The notes under the pieces are model-generated. The model was not told where the DNA came from, did not search any database, and saw only the letters and a list, made by a program, of their open reading frames with translations. From Aricia agestis (lineage: Eukaryota; Arthropoda; Insecta; Lepidoptera; Lycaenidae), in NCBI RefSeq assembly GCF_905147365.1, contig NC_056412.1:10408001-10472000 (forward strand): DNA of 64,000 nt, written 5' to 3'. The number at the start of each line of letters is the position of its first letter. The first letter of the stretch is position 1. The translations under genes and the position numbers were made by a program. This document shows, in pieces, positions 46,501-58,072 of the stretch.

Positions 46501-47677
46501 TTTCAATTTGATATGGAGAAACTTTTAGTCCCGGGAATGGATACAGGGCACTTTTTTTTTTTTCTTTATTTATAGGCCTTACATCGTAAGGTTAAGTCGG
46601 ACAGGGCACTTTATCCCAGAAAAAAGTATGGTTCCCGCGCAATAAACGAACTTTAGTGCAACGTCGTTGCGGGCGTCATCTCGTCTAGAATATTATAAAT
46701 GTAAAAGTGTGTCCATCTGTCTGTTACCTCTTCATGCTTAAACCACTGAACCGATTTGCATGAAATTCGGTATGCAGATACTTTGAAACCCTGGAAAGGA
46801 CTTAGAATGGTTTTATTCACTTTCTTAATGTCAATACAAGCTTCAATAACCCTCGAGCGTCTATTTAATGTATTAAAGGTGCGAGCGAGATGCTGATGGC
46901 GGAGGCGGTGTCGCGAGCGGCGGCGCGCACGGCGGGCAAGGAGGCGGCCGCGGCGGAGGCGTTCGCCGTGGCGCTCCGCCGTCTGCCCTCCGCCGTCGCC
47001 GACAACGCCGGATACGACAGCGCCGACCTCATTGCCCGTCTGCGTGCCCATCACGCTCAGGGAGAGAACACTATGGGCCTCGGTATGTTTCTACTTACTA
47101 GTTTTAAAGAGCACCACAATTATTGTGTAATGTGGCTATGAGTAGACACTGTGTTTTAGGGTGAAAACGGTTGTAGGAAGGTTCCAGTGATTTCGTAACC
47201 AAATACCAAACCAAACTTTGCTAGTTTTACTATATATATATATATACTATTTTTACAGACTATTTTTTAGTATAATATTTTACAATTTCAGACTAGGTTT
47301 ACAAAAATAAACATTATTTAATTATTACAATCCTCACTAATATTATAAGTGTGACAGTGTCTGTCTGTCTATCTTTCGGTTACCTCTTCATGTTAATTTT
47401 ATCTAAATCAGTTCAAATGTATAAACCTGATTAATTTTAAACGAATTTCAATATAATATTATAATACAATATGTATAACATAATATTATGCCTTTCAACT
47501 ACAGACATGGAGAACGGCAAAGTGGGTGACATGAAGAAGCTTGGTATCACGGAGTCGTATGTGGTGAAACGTCAGGTTCTGTTGTCTGCGGCCGAGGCGG
47601 CCGAGGTCATACTGCGCGTCGACAACATCCTCAAAGCGGCCCCGAGGAAGCGCGGACCTGACCGTCGCCCGTGCTAA
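43534..47677 (+). CDS. CCT2: T-complex protein 1 subunit beta (CCT2), 10 exons
   Basis: Exons are 43534-43536, 43679-43852, 43930-44065, 44150-44369, 44468-44606, 45041-45249, 45723-45897, 46150-46327, 46879-47082 and 47505-47677. All are GT/AG and phase-consistent, giving 536 aa against about 535 in human CCT2. Exon 1 contributes only the ATG; exon 2 begins VSLNPTRILKHDAEEEKAEL. Group II chaperonin hallmarks are present: the phosphate-binding KSTLGPKGMDKIL, the ATPase loop DGATILKSIGVDNPAAKIL, GDGTTSVTVLAAELLREAE, the HPQTIIAGW stretch, the ALCVLAATVKEP region, GGGASEMLMAEAV, DNAGYDSADLI and the C-terminal VDNILKAAPRKR. CCT2 is one of eight subunits of the cytosolic TRiC/CCT ring that folds actin, tubulin and WD proteins using ATP. 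Intron 6 carries a foldback MITE and intron 8 a Helitron-like fragment. Confidence 0.98.
45302..45530. mobile_element. Foldback MITE, ACAGGGTGTAACAAAA family, copy 3, in CCT2 intron 6
   Basis: TACAGGGTGTAACAAAAATA begins the left arm. The right arm matches the family up to AAGGAACAC and then jumps to ACTGTATA, so its outer part is deleted. The inner arms (CAAAAGTG, TCGTCTTTCAGA) match copy 2. Confidence 0.8.
46655..46850 (+). repeat. Helitron-like fragment in CCT2 intron 8
   Basis: TCTAGAATATTATAAATGTA with CTGTCTGTTACCTCTTCATG and AAACCACTGAACCGATTTGC resembles the 5' part of a lepidopteran Helitron-like repeat. Similar short pieces lie near 47335-47395 (intron 9) and 48795-48865. Confidence 0.5.
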
Positions 47678-48163
47678 AGAAAAAAATATTTTTTTTTATG
47701 AATGCTACACTTAGGTATTTGCCAACCAACGCCACTACCCTCAATAGTGATCTTCAGTTTCACATCATAAATGATAGTGCATTATGGTAATTCGTCAGCG
47801 TCAAATTTTCTGGTATCTTATTTCAGCGATATTATTTTGCATATGCGATAAAATGTCGTTTTTGTGAAAGAAAAAATACCGAGTCTAGCATTCGTCATAC
47901 AATAGACTTACCGTGTACGAAAACTTTAACAAAATTAAAAATAAGTACAAGAAATTATATTATTTTTATAATATTCACACACACATTTTCTTCTAATGAG
48001 CTTACGAATACTATGCGAAATATTTATTTGTATTGTTATTTTATTAACATTACAGCGAGGACCTGTAGTGTATCCTTAGTAACGCTAGGCACGGTGTGCT
48101 TTGTACGCATTTCATTTACTTTAATATAGTTTTAGTTGGGCTTAAGCCTCAATTGTATTAACA

Positions 48164-48169
48164 AATAAA
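48164..48169 (+). terminator. CCT2 candidate poly(A) signal
   Basis: AATAAA about 490 nt after the CCT2 stop codon, followed by a T-rich stretch. Confidence 0.55.
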
Positions 48170-48879
48170 AGCTTATAAGTATTACACGTATTTTAATGAT
48201 AATAGTTTTTCCAAATCTGTCTTGTTTATATATTTATCTATTTAGATGGAAAAAGCACGGGCAATAGGCATTTGACTGTTTATGGGCATAATACAAAACG
48301 CTAAAACTCGTTGGGGATTGTCCATTTTTTTTTAATTTTGCTCATTACAAAAACATTTCGAGTTGTCGAGTCGAGTTACTCATATTTTTGAACAAATATG
48401 TTTAACCTTAGTTTGACCTTCAATGGCGTTAAATTAGCAATAAATTCGACCAACATTACGTTTCGAACTTTTGGTAACCTTCTCGTATCAGCTTTCACAT
48501 AATGAGAACTTGCATTTGACGAACCAGCCATTATAAATAAGATTGAAAGGAAATTTAAAACACTACAGAGGTCAATTAGCCGCCGATGATGACGTCAGAG
48601 CGAAACTTTAAAAATTTACTGAGAAAAAACTAGCCAATGAATTTCAAAATTATTTAATTTATATTCTTAAAATACCCTATTTTAACGAAAAAAAATATAA
48701 AAAGTACATGTGATTTTTTTTGGACAATGCCCAATAATGGGAGCTCCCCGTAAATATTTATTTGTGAAGTGAAGAAACTTTACGAAATGAATAGAAGATG
48801 ACTTTATGAAGTGTGTCCGTATGTCTGTTACCTCTTCACGCCCAAACTGATTGTACGATTTTATACGTGGGAGAGCCAT
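48170..48879. other. Intergenic DNA after CCT2
   Basis: No gene seen. Near 48795-48865 a short piece of a Helitron-like repeat (CTGTTACCTCTTCACG) is present. Confidence 0.4.
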
Positions 48880-49186
48880 GCTTCGGCACGAATGGGCCGG
48901 CTCGACCGGAGAAATACCACGTTCTCACAGAAAACCGGCGTGAAACAGCGCTTGCGCTGTGTTTCGCCGAGTGAGTGAGTTTACCGGAGGCCCAATCCCC
49001 TAACCTATTCCCTTCCCCTCCCTACCTTCCCCTGTTCCCTTCCCTTCCCTCCCCTATTACCCCATTTCCCTCTTAAAAGGCCGGCAGCGCACTTGCAGCT
49101 CTTCTGATGCTGCGAGTGTCCATGGGCGACGGATGTTGCTTTCCATCAGGTGACCCGTTTGCTCGTTTGCCCCCTTATTTCATAAA
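48880..49186 (+). mobile_element. LINE/SINE-type 3' tail with poly(A)
   Basis: GCCATGCTTCGGCACGAATG, a CCCTTCCC-rich stretch, then CTCTTAAAAGGCCGGCAGCG and CAGGTGACCCGTTTGCTCGT and TTGCCCCCTTATTTCAT before a run of A. Its last 110 nt match the tail of the LINE at 31545-32010. Confidence 0.8.
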
Positions 49187-49361
49187 AAAAAAACGCGCGG
49201 ATTCGCGTGCTTACAGTGATGACGCGTAGATTCGCTTGTGTGCGCTTGGATTCGCGAGAATACGCGCGCACCAAAAAGCGGTGGTCAAGCGAATTCGCGC
49301 GAAAGTGCGCGCTGATGCGCGCGCCTTTTTAAATTCTCAGAAGTAATATTATGTGCGTTAA
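49187..49361. repeat. CGCG-rich low-complexity patch
   Basis: Repeated GGATTCGCG/CGAATTCGCGCG motifs make this patch GC-rich and CpG-rich against its surroundings. A matching GATTCGC-type stretch follows the neighbouring MITE at about 49880-49910, so the MITE may have split an older element. Confidence 0.5.
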
Positions 49362-49834
49362 GAGGATACAACAGCGGCTAGAGAAATGAAAAAAAAGTAC
49401 GTGTAATATCTATAGCTGTCTCCCTTACCTCAAGCCTATACCGCAGAACGCGATAGAGACAACTGCAGAAAATCCAGAAAATCAACGATTCGTTGTCCCC
49501 TGATTCCTTCTCCAAAACTTAACCGATTTAAGTACTTTTTTCATTAAAGATTAAAAAAAGGCTTGAGCTGTGTTCCTATGTTTTGCTTTTTTTGTATAAT
49601 CTATCCAAATCTGTTTTCTGGACGTTTGAACACAGTGGAAAATCTGGCCATTTTTTTGGGTTTTTGAACGTTCATATCTTATTTAATAATTAAATTATGA
49701 AAAAAAAGAAAACATAGGGACATTGTATTAGTGGCCGTAGATATTCAGGAAAAAAATTATAACTCTACTAGCATTATCCAGGGAGGAAACAGGGGACAAC
49801 GTTTGTATGGAAAAAATGGCGGTGTGGAATCCTC
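49362..49834 (+). mobile_element. TTAA-flanked MITE, copy 2 (473 bp)
   Basis: GAGGATACAACAGCGGCTAG to GCGGTGTGGAATCCTC, flanked by TTAA (49358-49361 and 49835-49838). Nearly identical along its length to 35662-36138, so both are recent. Confidence 0.9.
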
Positions 49835-50138
49835 TTAACGCTTTGGATTTAAGGTTGAATTTGTTATGTTCAGTTTTACTAATTCGCTTCGATGCGCTTC
49901 GATTCTGCACTAGTATAAATTGACCCTTAGCCAGGGATGTATGTCTGGTGGCCCGACCCAGGCCCAGAATAGTTCGAATTTAGCACTAGGTCGCGGTCCC
50001 GTGGTGTCCACCATGGCCTGGATGGAAACTTCTCTCGACCAACTGGTGCATGCCGTAACTTTCATTGAGATATTGATAGTGTAATGTGTCGAGCTAGCGA
50101 ACGGTCGTGCTCCACGTTACACACACTGCAAATATTAA

Positions 50139-50267
50139 TCTATACTTAATATTATAAAGCGAAAGAGTTTGTTAGTTTGTTTGAACGCGCTAATCTCAGG
50201 AACTACTGGTTCAATTTGAAAAATTCTCTCAATGTTATATAGTACATTTATCGAAGAAGATTATAGG

Positions 50268-50357
<90 letters not shown>

Positions 50358-50360
50358 CCG
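50139..50360 (+). mobile_element. Helitron (Lep1-like) 5' part ending in a TA microsatellite
   Basis: It starts TCTATACTTAATATTATAAA after an A and has CGCTAATCTCAGGAACTACT. The body then becomes a pure TA repeat. No 3' end is seen. Confidence 0.75.
50269..50352. repeat. (TA) microsatellite, about 42 units
   Basis: Uninterrupted TA dinucleotides grown from the GGCTATATAT motif of the Helitron. Length is likely to vary between individuals and may be misassembled. Confidence 0.97.
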
Positions 50361-51870
50361 TCTGCTATGTAGCGTCGGCCTATGTAGCTTGATATAAATA
50401 AAAAAATGAATCATCATTAAACAATTTAATTAAAATAATAATTAATGACGTACTCCCCCAACCGCTTAACTTAATTAAAACGTAACGTTAATATTTCATT
50501 AAAGCTGCCATCAAAATATTATTGCCGGATTACATTTTCACGAAGCTGATTGATGGGAAATAGAATACGTGCCAGGATCCGATTCGGGAATATTGTTACA
50601 TATTCTCGGGGCGAGAGGTGCGCGTCCCGCGCCGGGGAACTGACAGCTCGTTCATTTTTAACCCCCGCCCGCCCGTCTCCTCGTCGCAGACGACAATTCG
50701 GTAAATAGTACCATCCTGCGCTCGCCGCATATATTATTCAGTCTCACCTTACTTATCACTTCCTATAAAGATGACACACAGAGGATTACGCAATAAAGTA
50801 AAATATTTAGAAAGTAATCACGTCCCCGATACGCCCCGCGGCTCGGTCGGCTTCGCGCCATCGCCAGGTAATTCATACGAGGCTCCCATAAAACCGTGTA
50901 CTTTGCGGCCGTAGATATGAAATTTTTATGTGCTTCTTTCATTACATATTAATGCGAGTTATTTATTGCGCCGGTTTAGCGAATTACGGCGTGCGTGGAG
51001 ATAGACATTTGAATAAAATGCCAATTAACCGATCTCGGCTAAGCAGGCGGTCTATCGGAGCGCGAATGAGACGTTTAGAGTTTAGACGAACAATGGGCAC
51101 TCAAGTAGGTGCTCGACTCAAAAAGCATTTCATTAAAAGGCAGACGGCGAAAAACAAGGCATTCGAGTGAATAATGTTAGCTAATGTCGAATATTCGCAG
51201 TTGTTGTTAACGTTCTCGAATACCACGCGGGCCGCCGTAAAAAACTAACTGCAACGTAATTGCGACTCGGAATGAAGTTATAAGCTGCTACCTTAGACCG
51301 AACAACATCATTTTGAATTCTAACAAAGTTATAATTAGCGTTCATTTTTTCAACTTTGTTGCCCGCTCGGGAAGTCTACGAGTGAAATACGTCGTGTAAT
51401 GTGTGTCTTAATTCTTCTACGTTATTAAATAGTTTAGTCCTCGCTTGCAGTTTCACAACGGGTGCAATGTTTTTATCCTAGGAGTTAGGACCTAGGTCAT
51501 TTCGACTCTTTTATTCCAAAATAGAAGCAGCGAGGAGCTCGTATTCGATTATTGCGAAGGAGATAACCTCACAAAGCCATTTCGAGCAATTTAATTAAGA
51601 ATTAGGATTTAAGATCTACTCGGGCGGCCGTATCGATTGTGATCAAAGTGAGTTACAAGTTTAGCGGGGAATAGTTTCCCGTTTATCTTTCTTAAACACT
51701 GGAATTGGCTCGGGATCACGGGATAATTACGTTCTAGGCTGCTCCGGCTACGTGCCGATAACAAATCTTGTATTTATCTGTGAACACTCTATTTTCTTTA
51801 TCTGGCAGTTAATAGGCAGGTAGGAGATATGCAATTACTGAATAGGTAGTATACCTACCTAATTACGTAC
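50361..51870. other. Intergenic DNA, no gene recognised
   Basis: The 80-aa open frame at 50928-51170 is rich in Arg and has no recognisable domain or splice context. I do not call it a gene. Confidence 0.4.
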
Positions 51871-51871
51871 C

Positions 51872-52213
51872 TAATGTTGCTTAGAAAGACTAAGAACTAA
51901 GTAGTTCAGCCTACCTAGCATACGCCAACGAGATATCTCACTCTCGAGATAATTAAATTTTGACATTATGAGACGAGTAGTTACTCGTCTAATAATGTCA
52001 AAATCTCGACATTATCTCGACCAAACTCTATAAAAATGTGTTATTTCGATGATAGATCTACGCGAGAAAAAATGTTTGTCATGCTAGGGTCAATAGAGAT
52101 GAAGAGACAAACCATCAAACATCGAGAAAACATGTAGAGTGAGATATCTCGTTGGCGTATGCTAGGTAGGCAGAACTACTTACTTAGTTCTTAGTATTTC
52201 TAAGCAACATTAA
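51872..52213. mobile_element. MITE with about 72-bp terminal inverted repeats
   Basis: TAATGTTGCTTAGAAAGACT onward (through AGCATACGCCAACGAGATAT) is mirrored at 52138-52212 (ATATCTCGTTGGCGTATGCT ... TCTAAGCAACATTA). A second hairpin (TTGACATTATGAGACGAGTA and mirror) lies inside at about 51959-52003. Confidence 0.85.
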
Positions 52214-53950
52214 CATGCTCTATTTAAGCAGCCCCTTTATAGTTCATTGGGATTTCTTCTCACTTCTCACAGGAAGATTTGACTAAGTATGTTATAATAT
52301 TATGTTAGATACAAAACGAAGTACACTACCTAATGGTCTTTGACCCCAGTTTCGGTGTTCGTACCGTTTTGTTTAGCAAACATAACGAAACGTGAAACGT
52401 CAGCGCCGTTCTAAAAAATCATCCAAGAGATATTCATAAAAATCCCACAATAGAAATTCGGGTATCGATATTCGTATGTCAGTGTAAGCTCTAATTGGCC
52501 CGGTTCGGCGGGCAGAGATCACGCCACTAAATAGAGATTTGCGCGGCTAAGCCGCCCTGAGCCAGATATCCGTCGGTATACCTTTACATAAATGGGTCAA
52601 AATCGTTATTTACCGACCCGACCCCAAAATATTTTCCCTGTGAATAAAGATATAAATATATTGGTTCTATATTCGGATGTTTTATCAATCTTATCTATGG
52701 TAATTGATCACTGTAATATCAGAACCGTTCGCATATTTTAATTTTCATTTTACTTCTGAGTTCTGACTGATTTGCATGACGTACCTATACGTTGCACTAT
52801 TGCAATCAGTATTTAAATATTATTATTTATTACGTTCTAATTGTCCTACAAGGTGGACAGGCACCCGTAGCCCATAAGATATAAATTATAATGGATGCTA
52901 TGAAGCCGAAAATTTAATTAATAGAAAGCACAATCAACATTGGGGCTTCAGTGGCGGTTTAGTCGAATCCAGGCGATTCCGGGGAAAATACTGCCCCGAA
53001 TCGGGGATTCCGAATAATGTGCACATTATTAAAATTATTAAATGATAATAAAAAAGCGTTGCTCCTCCGTCGTTCTTATAATAATACTCTACATAGTACA
53101 TTGTGCACAACTAGGGTAATTTCATAGGTGTCAGGTAATATTATTATGATGGCAAAACATAGCGATGTCATGGCATGCCGCCGCGGCGTATGATACTCGC
53201 GATTCGCGAAGGGCATTTTTAGAAAGAAAATACGGAAGAATTATCTCCAAGAAAATCGTTACAATGTAACGACTAAATCTGTATATTTGTATTGTGATAG
53301 AGGCTCCTGAAGTTATTTGAGTGCGGGGCGACAGTTTGGCAGCTGTGTTGTGCATGATGTATGCGGGTGTCACTTCAGAGATTATTTCTTGGCACTCGCG
53401 CTCGGCGCCCGAACTGTGTGCTTAGCTACTTTGCATCCTGTTTCGGAGATGTATTAGATGTCGTATTTTCACTTTATTTGTTCCTTTTTCTGTAAGTGAC
53501 TTCGTCAAATAAGCACAAGACCCCGCCAAAATGCCTTCTTTAATTTTACTATCGACGACGGTAATATATATACTTAGATAGAAATAAATTTTAAATTAAG
53601 TAAATAATTATATTTTGTCTAGTTAGAAACAAAAATTAAGATATACTTACTTAACAACAGATTGTACCTATCGGAGATCGTATAATATACAGGGTTATAC
53701 CTAATGTACAAAATTATATTATAACTATTTATTATTTGATATCCATGACGATCTGTAATTTTTTGGTTCTCTTTTTCAGCTCTTTTGTAGGTACCTAATT
53801 GGTAAACTTTGACTATTGCTTACCTACTTAAAAAAATCTAATTTGGCCCTTTCTGTATTTCAATTAAGATTCTGTAGGTATGTATTTTAGTTGTAAGTTT
53901 TAATAAGAATGAAATAATCAGTAATCACCCTCGGCTTAAGCTTACGAACT
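52214..53950. other. Intergenic DNA, nothing recognised
   Basis: No gene or clear repeat ends. The 80-aa minus-strand frame at 53131-53373 shows no domain. Confidence 0.4.
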
Positions 53951-53954
53951 CTGC

Positions 53955-54130
53955 TGCCATCCTAGCAGTAGCGGCCCAGGGCGCCGGATAAAAAGGGGCG
54001 CCAATTTTTTCAGCACTACCATCACCCTGGGCGCCGAAGAAATCTCGCCCAGGGCGCTGGTAGTGCTAAAACCGGCAGGCGGCACTGTATCTTAGGACGC
54101 TGCCGCCACTAGGACGCCATAGGACGCTGC
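53955..54130. repeat. GC-rich foldback patch
   Basis: CCCAGGGCGCCGG, CAGCACTACCATCACCCTGG and their mirrors (CCCAGGGCGCTGGTAGTGCT) alternate here, giving a folded, GC-rich stretch. Probably a MITE fragment. Confidence 0.5.
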
Positions 54131-54546
54131 CGCCCATAGTCTATTCTATACCCATAGCCTATACAATATACTTACATAAATCCAGAGCTGCTCAAACGTC
54201 AGTGTTACATAGAAATCAGAATGTTTTCCTGATTCTTAAACGATTGAAATAAAACGAGTCGTACTTAAGAGGAGTCCACACCGCCGTTTTTTCCATACAA
54301 ACGTTGTCCCCTGTTTCCTCCCTGGCTAATGCTAGTAGAGTTATAATATTTCTCCTAAATATCTACGGCCACTAATACAGTATCCCTATGTTTTTTTTTT
54401 CATAATTTAATTATTAAATAAGATATGAACGTTAAAAAACCCAAAAAATTGGCCAGATTTTCCGCTGTGTTCAAACATCCAGAAAACAGATTTGGCTAGA
54501 TTATACAACAAAAAAAAAACATAGGAACACAGCTTAAGCCTTTCTT

Positions 54547-55606
54547 CTTAGAAAAATGATTGGTCTCGCGCGCGCGTTCGACTAGATACCGCGCTGTATA
54601 GAAAAGACAGTTTTCTGAATGCGGCATCTCAATATTGTAGTGTGTGTAAAACAATGCATAAATATTGTTGTGTGCGTAGATAATCGGGTTACCAGATACG
54701 GTGGTGGTGCCCAATCAATGGGGAAAAATTAGTTTGCTGTGGTCTTGTAATTTATTATTATTGTATAGTAAGTGCCGATTTTTCAATCATCAGATAAACT
54801 TTACCATTGGAATAAAGTCCATTCTAAGAGAATGCGATAAAATAACAACGTTGTTTAGGTCAACGAAATATAATGGGTACAATATTGATGAGAAAACAAT
54901 ACAAAAACAATGGTAGGAAGTTTAACGAAAGTGAAGAATGAGTCAAAAAAAAGCAAATGTTAAATTTGTTTTCTCATTTTTTACTGTATTGTGTACATAA
55001 AATATAAACTGTATTTAAGATTTTAATTTTAATATGATACTCGTAATTCATATTTATTAATACACATTCATGATCTAGGAACTTTGAAAAATTTTTGTTC
55101 CGTTGGCGGGATTCGAACCAGCTACCCTAGCTAGAGATTTTAATGCGCTCATCCACTCAGCCACTAATCACTATGTATATATAAAAAAATAAGATATAAT
55201 AAACAAATAAATAAATTAAAATTACAATCTCAGAAAAATTTGGGAATTTTTAGTTTATGGCAACTGGCAACACTGAACATCAAGCGGTACTCCGATCCGA
55301 ATTTTCAGGTTTATATTATTTTTCTGTTTATGACGATTTATATAATATTTACTGATGGTATGTGATGCCAGTACCTTTCTTGTTTCTTGTAGTGTTATTA
55401 TTGCATAGGCTCACTACGCAGACTGGCATTTTGTTACGGACGTAACTTAAAATTTCGAAAATTATTGACACATCTACCTCACCCGAAGCTTGCGGCGCGA
55501 CTGGCGCGGTTACGCCTTATCAGGCGTATGATTTGTTGCCGCATTTTTCAAGTACTCCGACGGTATCTAGTCGTAGCGCACGCGCGAGACCAATCATTCA
55601 TCTAAG
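54547..55606. mobile_element. DNA transposon with 8-bp target duplication (hAT-like), nested
   Basis: CTTAGAAAAATGATTGGTCT at the left is mirrored by AGACCAATCATTCATCTAAG at the right; CGACTAGATACCG is mirrored further in. CCTTTCTT is duplicated on both sides (54539-54546 and 55607-55614). An 8-bp duplication suits hAT (P or Merlin are alternatives). The 71-aa frame at 54701-54916 has no recognisable transposase feature. A SINE sits inside. Confidence 0.85.
54950..55170 (-). mobile_element. tRNA-derived SINE, copy 2, nested
   Basis: On the minus strand, TTAGTGGCTGAGTGGATGAG (diverged A box) is followed by CTGGTTCGAATCCCGCCAAC (B box, about 55100-55118), GGAACAAAAATTTTTCAAAG and an AT-rich tail. 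More diverged than the copy at 41998. Confidence 0.8.
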
Positions 55607-55801
55607 CCTTTCTTTAATCTTTAATGAAAAAAGTACTTAAATCGGTTAAGTTTTAGAGAAGGAATTAGGGGACAACGAATCGTTGATTTTCTGCAGTTGT
55701 TTCTATCGCGTTCTACGGTATAGGCTTGAGGTAAGGGAGACAGCTATAGATACTACACGTACTTTTTTTTCATTTCTCTAGCCCCTGGTGTATCCTCTTA
55801 A

Positions 55802-57320
55802 AGCGAGCCGCGAGCTTAGGTACGGGCGGAGCTTCGGCGTATCCGATATCGGAATCTCATGGAAATCCATTAGATTTATGCAAAGTGAGATACGATTATT
55901 GAATATCTTGTATTTACAGGAGCATGTTACGTTCGAGTGTTGGGGAAACATTTGCTTTGCCGCGGCGTCTTAATGCGCGTGTTCCAATACGATCTGAAGA
56001 GGCTTTTTAATACGAGATTATCGATTTTGAATGTTAAATATACATATACGTAATAAGCTTTATTGATAAATGCGATTGATCTGATAAGCACATAATATTA
56101 AGGTTACGTTTCCGGTTAATATAATTACCCAACTGCGCTAGGGCGGATTTTTTCAAATGTGCCGACTGGCACGCCCTAGGGTCTAAATAGCATCTCGGAT
56201 TTGGATTGAGAAGTAGTATCAGATTTGCTTTGGTTGTGACTTGGTTTTTCGCGGTAAAGTTTTTGAAAATGGAGTTTTTTTAGAAAAATCTATGATTAAA
56301 TCTTAACCGATCTTTGTAAACCGTTTGTTAAAATTATTGTGATTTTTCATAAATATATCGTTACCCACTAGTCACAATTCTCTCGTATTAAAAAAGAGAA
56401 GGAAAGGAAAGGAAAGCCAGGTGCACTCTGAAACATATTAATGCATTTAATTTTATTTTACCTAATGTCCACCTTATTTTAAGTATTGAAAGCAAAGCAA
56501 TAGAAAAGAGCAATAGAGTAGAAATAAAGCTATACTTGTGTCGGCTACATTGTGGCCTTTCACACAAAGGGAACAAGAGACATTTTAATAAATCAAACTT
56601 GTACGAGCATCGGGGAAGTATTTCTATAAGTTGATGACGTGTTTAGGTATTAGGGCGATCATAAACCGACGACACAAAGGTTTTACGATCCGCACTAACT
56701 AAATGATGGTCGTTAGATAGATGGAAGGGTTGTTTGGATAAGCTTTATATTGGCTAATATACTAGAATTATATTAAAATTGGTGTAAGGCGTAAGGGTAC
56801 TAAATGGTGTAAAAGGTAGAATATTAGCTAATAAGCACATAAGGTTTTCAAAGGGTGCTACGAAGGCTTCAGGTACATAGTTTTTGTCTATTTGAAAAGT
56901 CCTAGGTCAGGCAGATAATAATAGGTCCGAAGGATATTAACTAACTACAGAAAAGAGCCTTTCTCTATAGGTACTACATGAAAACTCGCCCATGATAATT
57001 ATGTATTTTAAGCACGATAGTTTTACTTTATTTTAAACTATATAATATGTATTTATTTAGGCCTATGTACTAACTATATTTTTCTAAATCTTTCACAGTA
57101 TGCATAACATAAAGACCTAAATTAATTAAATTAGTGCTTTGTGTTATACTGAAATGAAAAGATCGTCGATGTGACTATAATTCGATCTAAAGAGACTTCA
57201 AAGTCTAGACTCTAGAAAAATCCTAGCACTCGAATTACGATGACCTCCATGACCTATAGACAGACTTTTGATACAAGGAGAATCGAATTACTTATATTAA
57301 TGAGCAGAAGGCGGTCTGGA
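55802..57320. other. Intergenic DNA, nothing recognised
   Basis: AT-rich sequence with small frames lacking domains; a GAAAG-type repeat at about 56398-56416. Confidence 0.4.
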
Positions 57321-57600
57321 GTAAGGCCCGGTACACATTGGGCGTTTTGAAGGGCGCGTCAGGCGCGCGCTTTGCTAACGCGCATTTTGAGAATCCCGGA
57401 TTCTATAGCCCGGTACACATTGGGCGTTTTGAAGCGCGCGTTAGGCGCGCGCTTTGCTAACGCGCGTTTTGAGAACCCCGGATTCTATTGAAGCGTACAC
57501 ATGCAAGCGCGCGTTAAACGCGCGTTAAACGCGCGCTTGCATGTGTACGCTTCAATAGAATCCGGGGTTCTCAAAACGCCCAATGTGTACCCGCTCTTAG
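57321..57600. mobile_element. CpG-rich MITE with an internal tandem duplication
   Basis: CCCGGTACACATTGGGCGTT near 57327 recurs at 57410 (an 83-bp duplication containing GCGCGCGCTTTGCTAACGCG) and is mirrored at the right end (AACGCCCAATGTGTACCCGC). The centre is a palindrome of GCGCGCGTTAAACGCGC and ACATGCAAGCGCGCGTT. Confidence 0.85.
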
Positions 57601-57695
57601 TATAGATAACGCCCTCAAAACTTAGCCTCAAGTTCAAGTGTATCAAGTATCAAATTAGGATTACCAATATTAAAAGCACTTATTACTCTTGTATC

Positions 57696-58035
57696 TTTGG
57701 AGATCATTGAAATGATAGGCAGATATTTCTATAAATAAAAACTACCAGATCTTCAAATCTCACTGAAATATAATATTTAAAAAATGCGTGTTCACAAAAT
57801 CAACATCTAGCTTGTCGCTAGCCATAATAATTTTTTAAACCAATTTGTCAACCAACTGTCTTCCGTACATTCTTTTCCTCTCCAGCCTTAAAATATAATA
57901 TAAACAATAATGTCATAGACTACAAACTAAAATTACCAGTAAATTATTATCATAATATTAATGATCGTTATTATTTAAATAACGATCATTAATATTAATT
58001 AAAATTAAGCTCGCAGGTGCGACAGAGACGCCACA
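57696..58035 (-). repeat. 3' LTR of the LTR retrotransposon (left copy)
   Basis: 340 bp; on the minus strand it begins TGTGGCGTCTCTGTCGCACC and ends GATCTCCAAA. Two small differences from the other LTR (one 1-nt indel and one substitution near 57736-57745). It contains a perfect 18-bp hairpin at 57953-57997. TATC precedes it. Confidence 0.9.
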
Positions 58036-58047
58036 CCACCCCCCCAC
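58036..58047 (-). other. Polypurine tract
   Basis: Minus-strand GTGGGGGGGTGG lies directly before the 3' LTR, the normal place for plus-strand priming in LTR elements. Confidence 0.7.
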
Positions 58048-58072
58048 GGAGAAAGCAAACCCCGGGAGCAAA

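Larger units (their letters stand above)
54269..55797 (-). mobile_element. TTAA-flanked MITE, copy 3, split by a nested insertion
   Basis: Reverse copy of the family at 35662 and 49362: GAGGAGTCCACACCGCCGTT at the left and CCTGGTGTATCCTC at the right, flanked by TTAA (54265-54268 and 55798-55801). At 54546/55607 it is interrupted by a 1060-bp element; joined across that break its content matches the other copies. Confidence 0.88.

Noticed and set aside
46653..47054. 133-aa minus-strand frame
   Set aside because: Antisense shadow of CCT2 exon 9 plus intron repeat sequence.
50928..51170. 80-aa Arg-rich open frame
   Set aside because: No domain, no splice context and no conservation signal visible; ordinary chance frame in intergenic DNA.
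54701..54916. 71-aa frame inside the 8-bp-TSD element as a transposase piece
   Set aside because: No zinc finger, hATC or DDE-like motif visible; too short to support.
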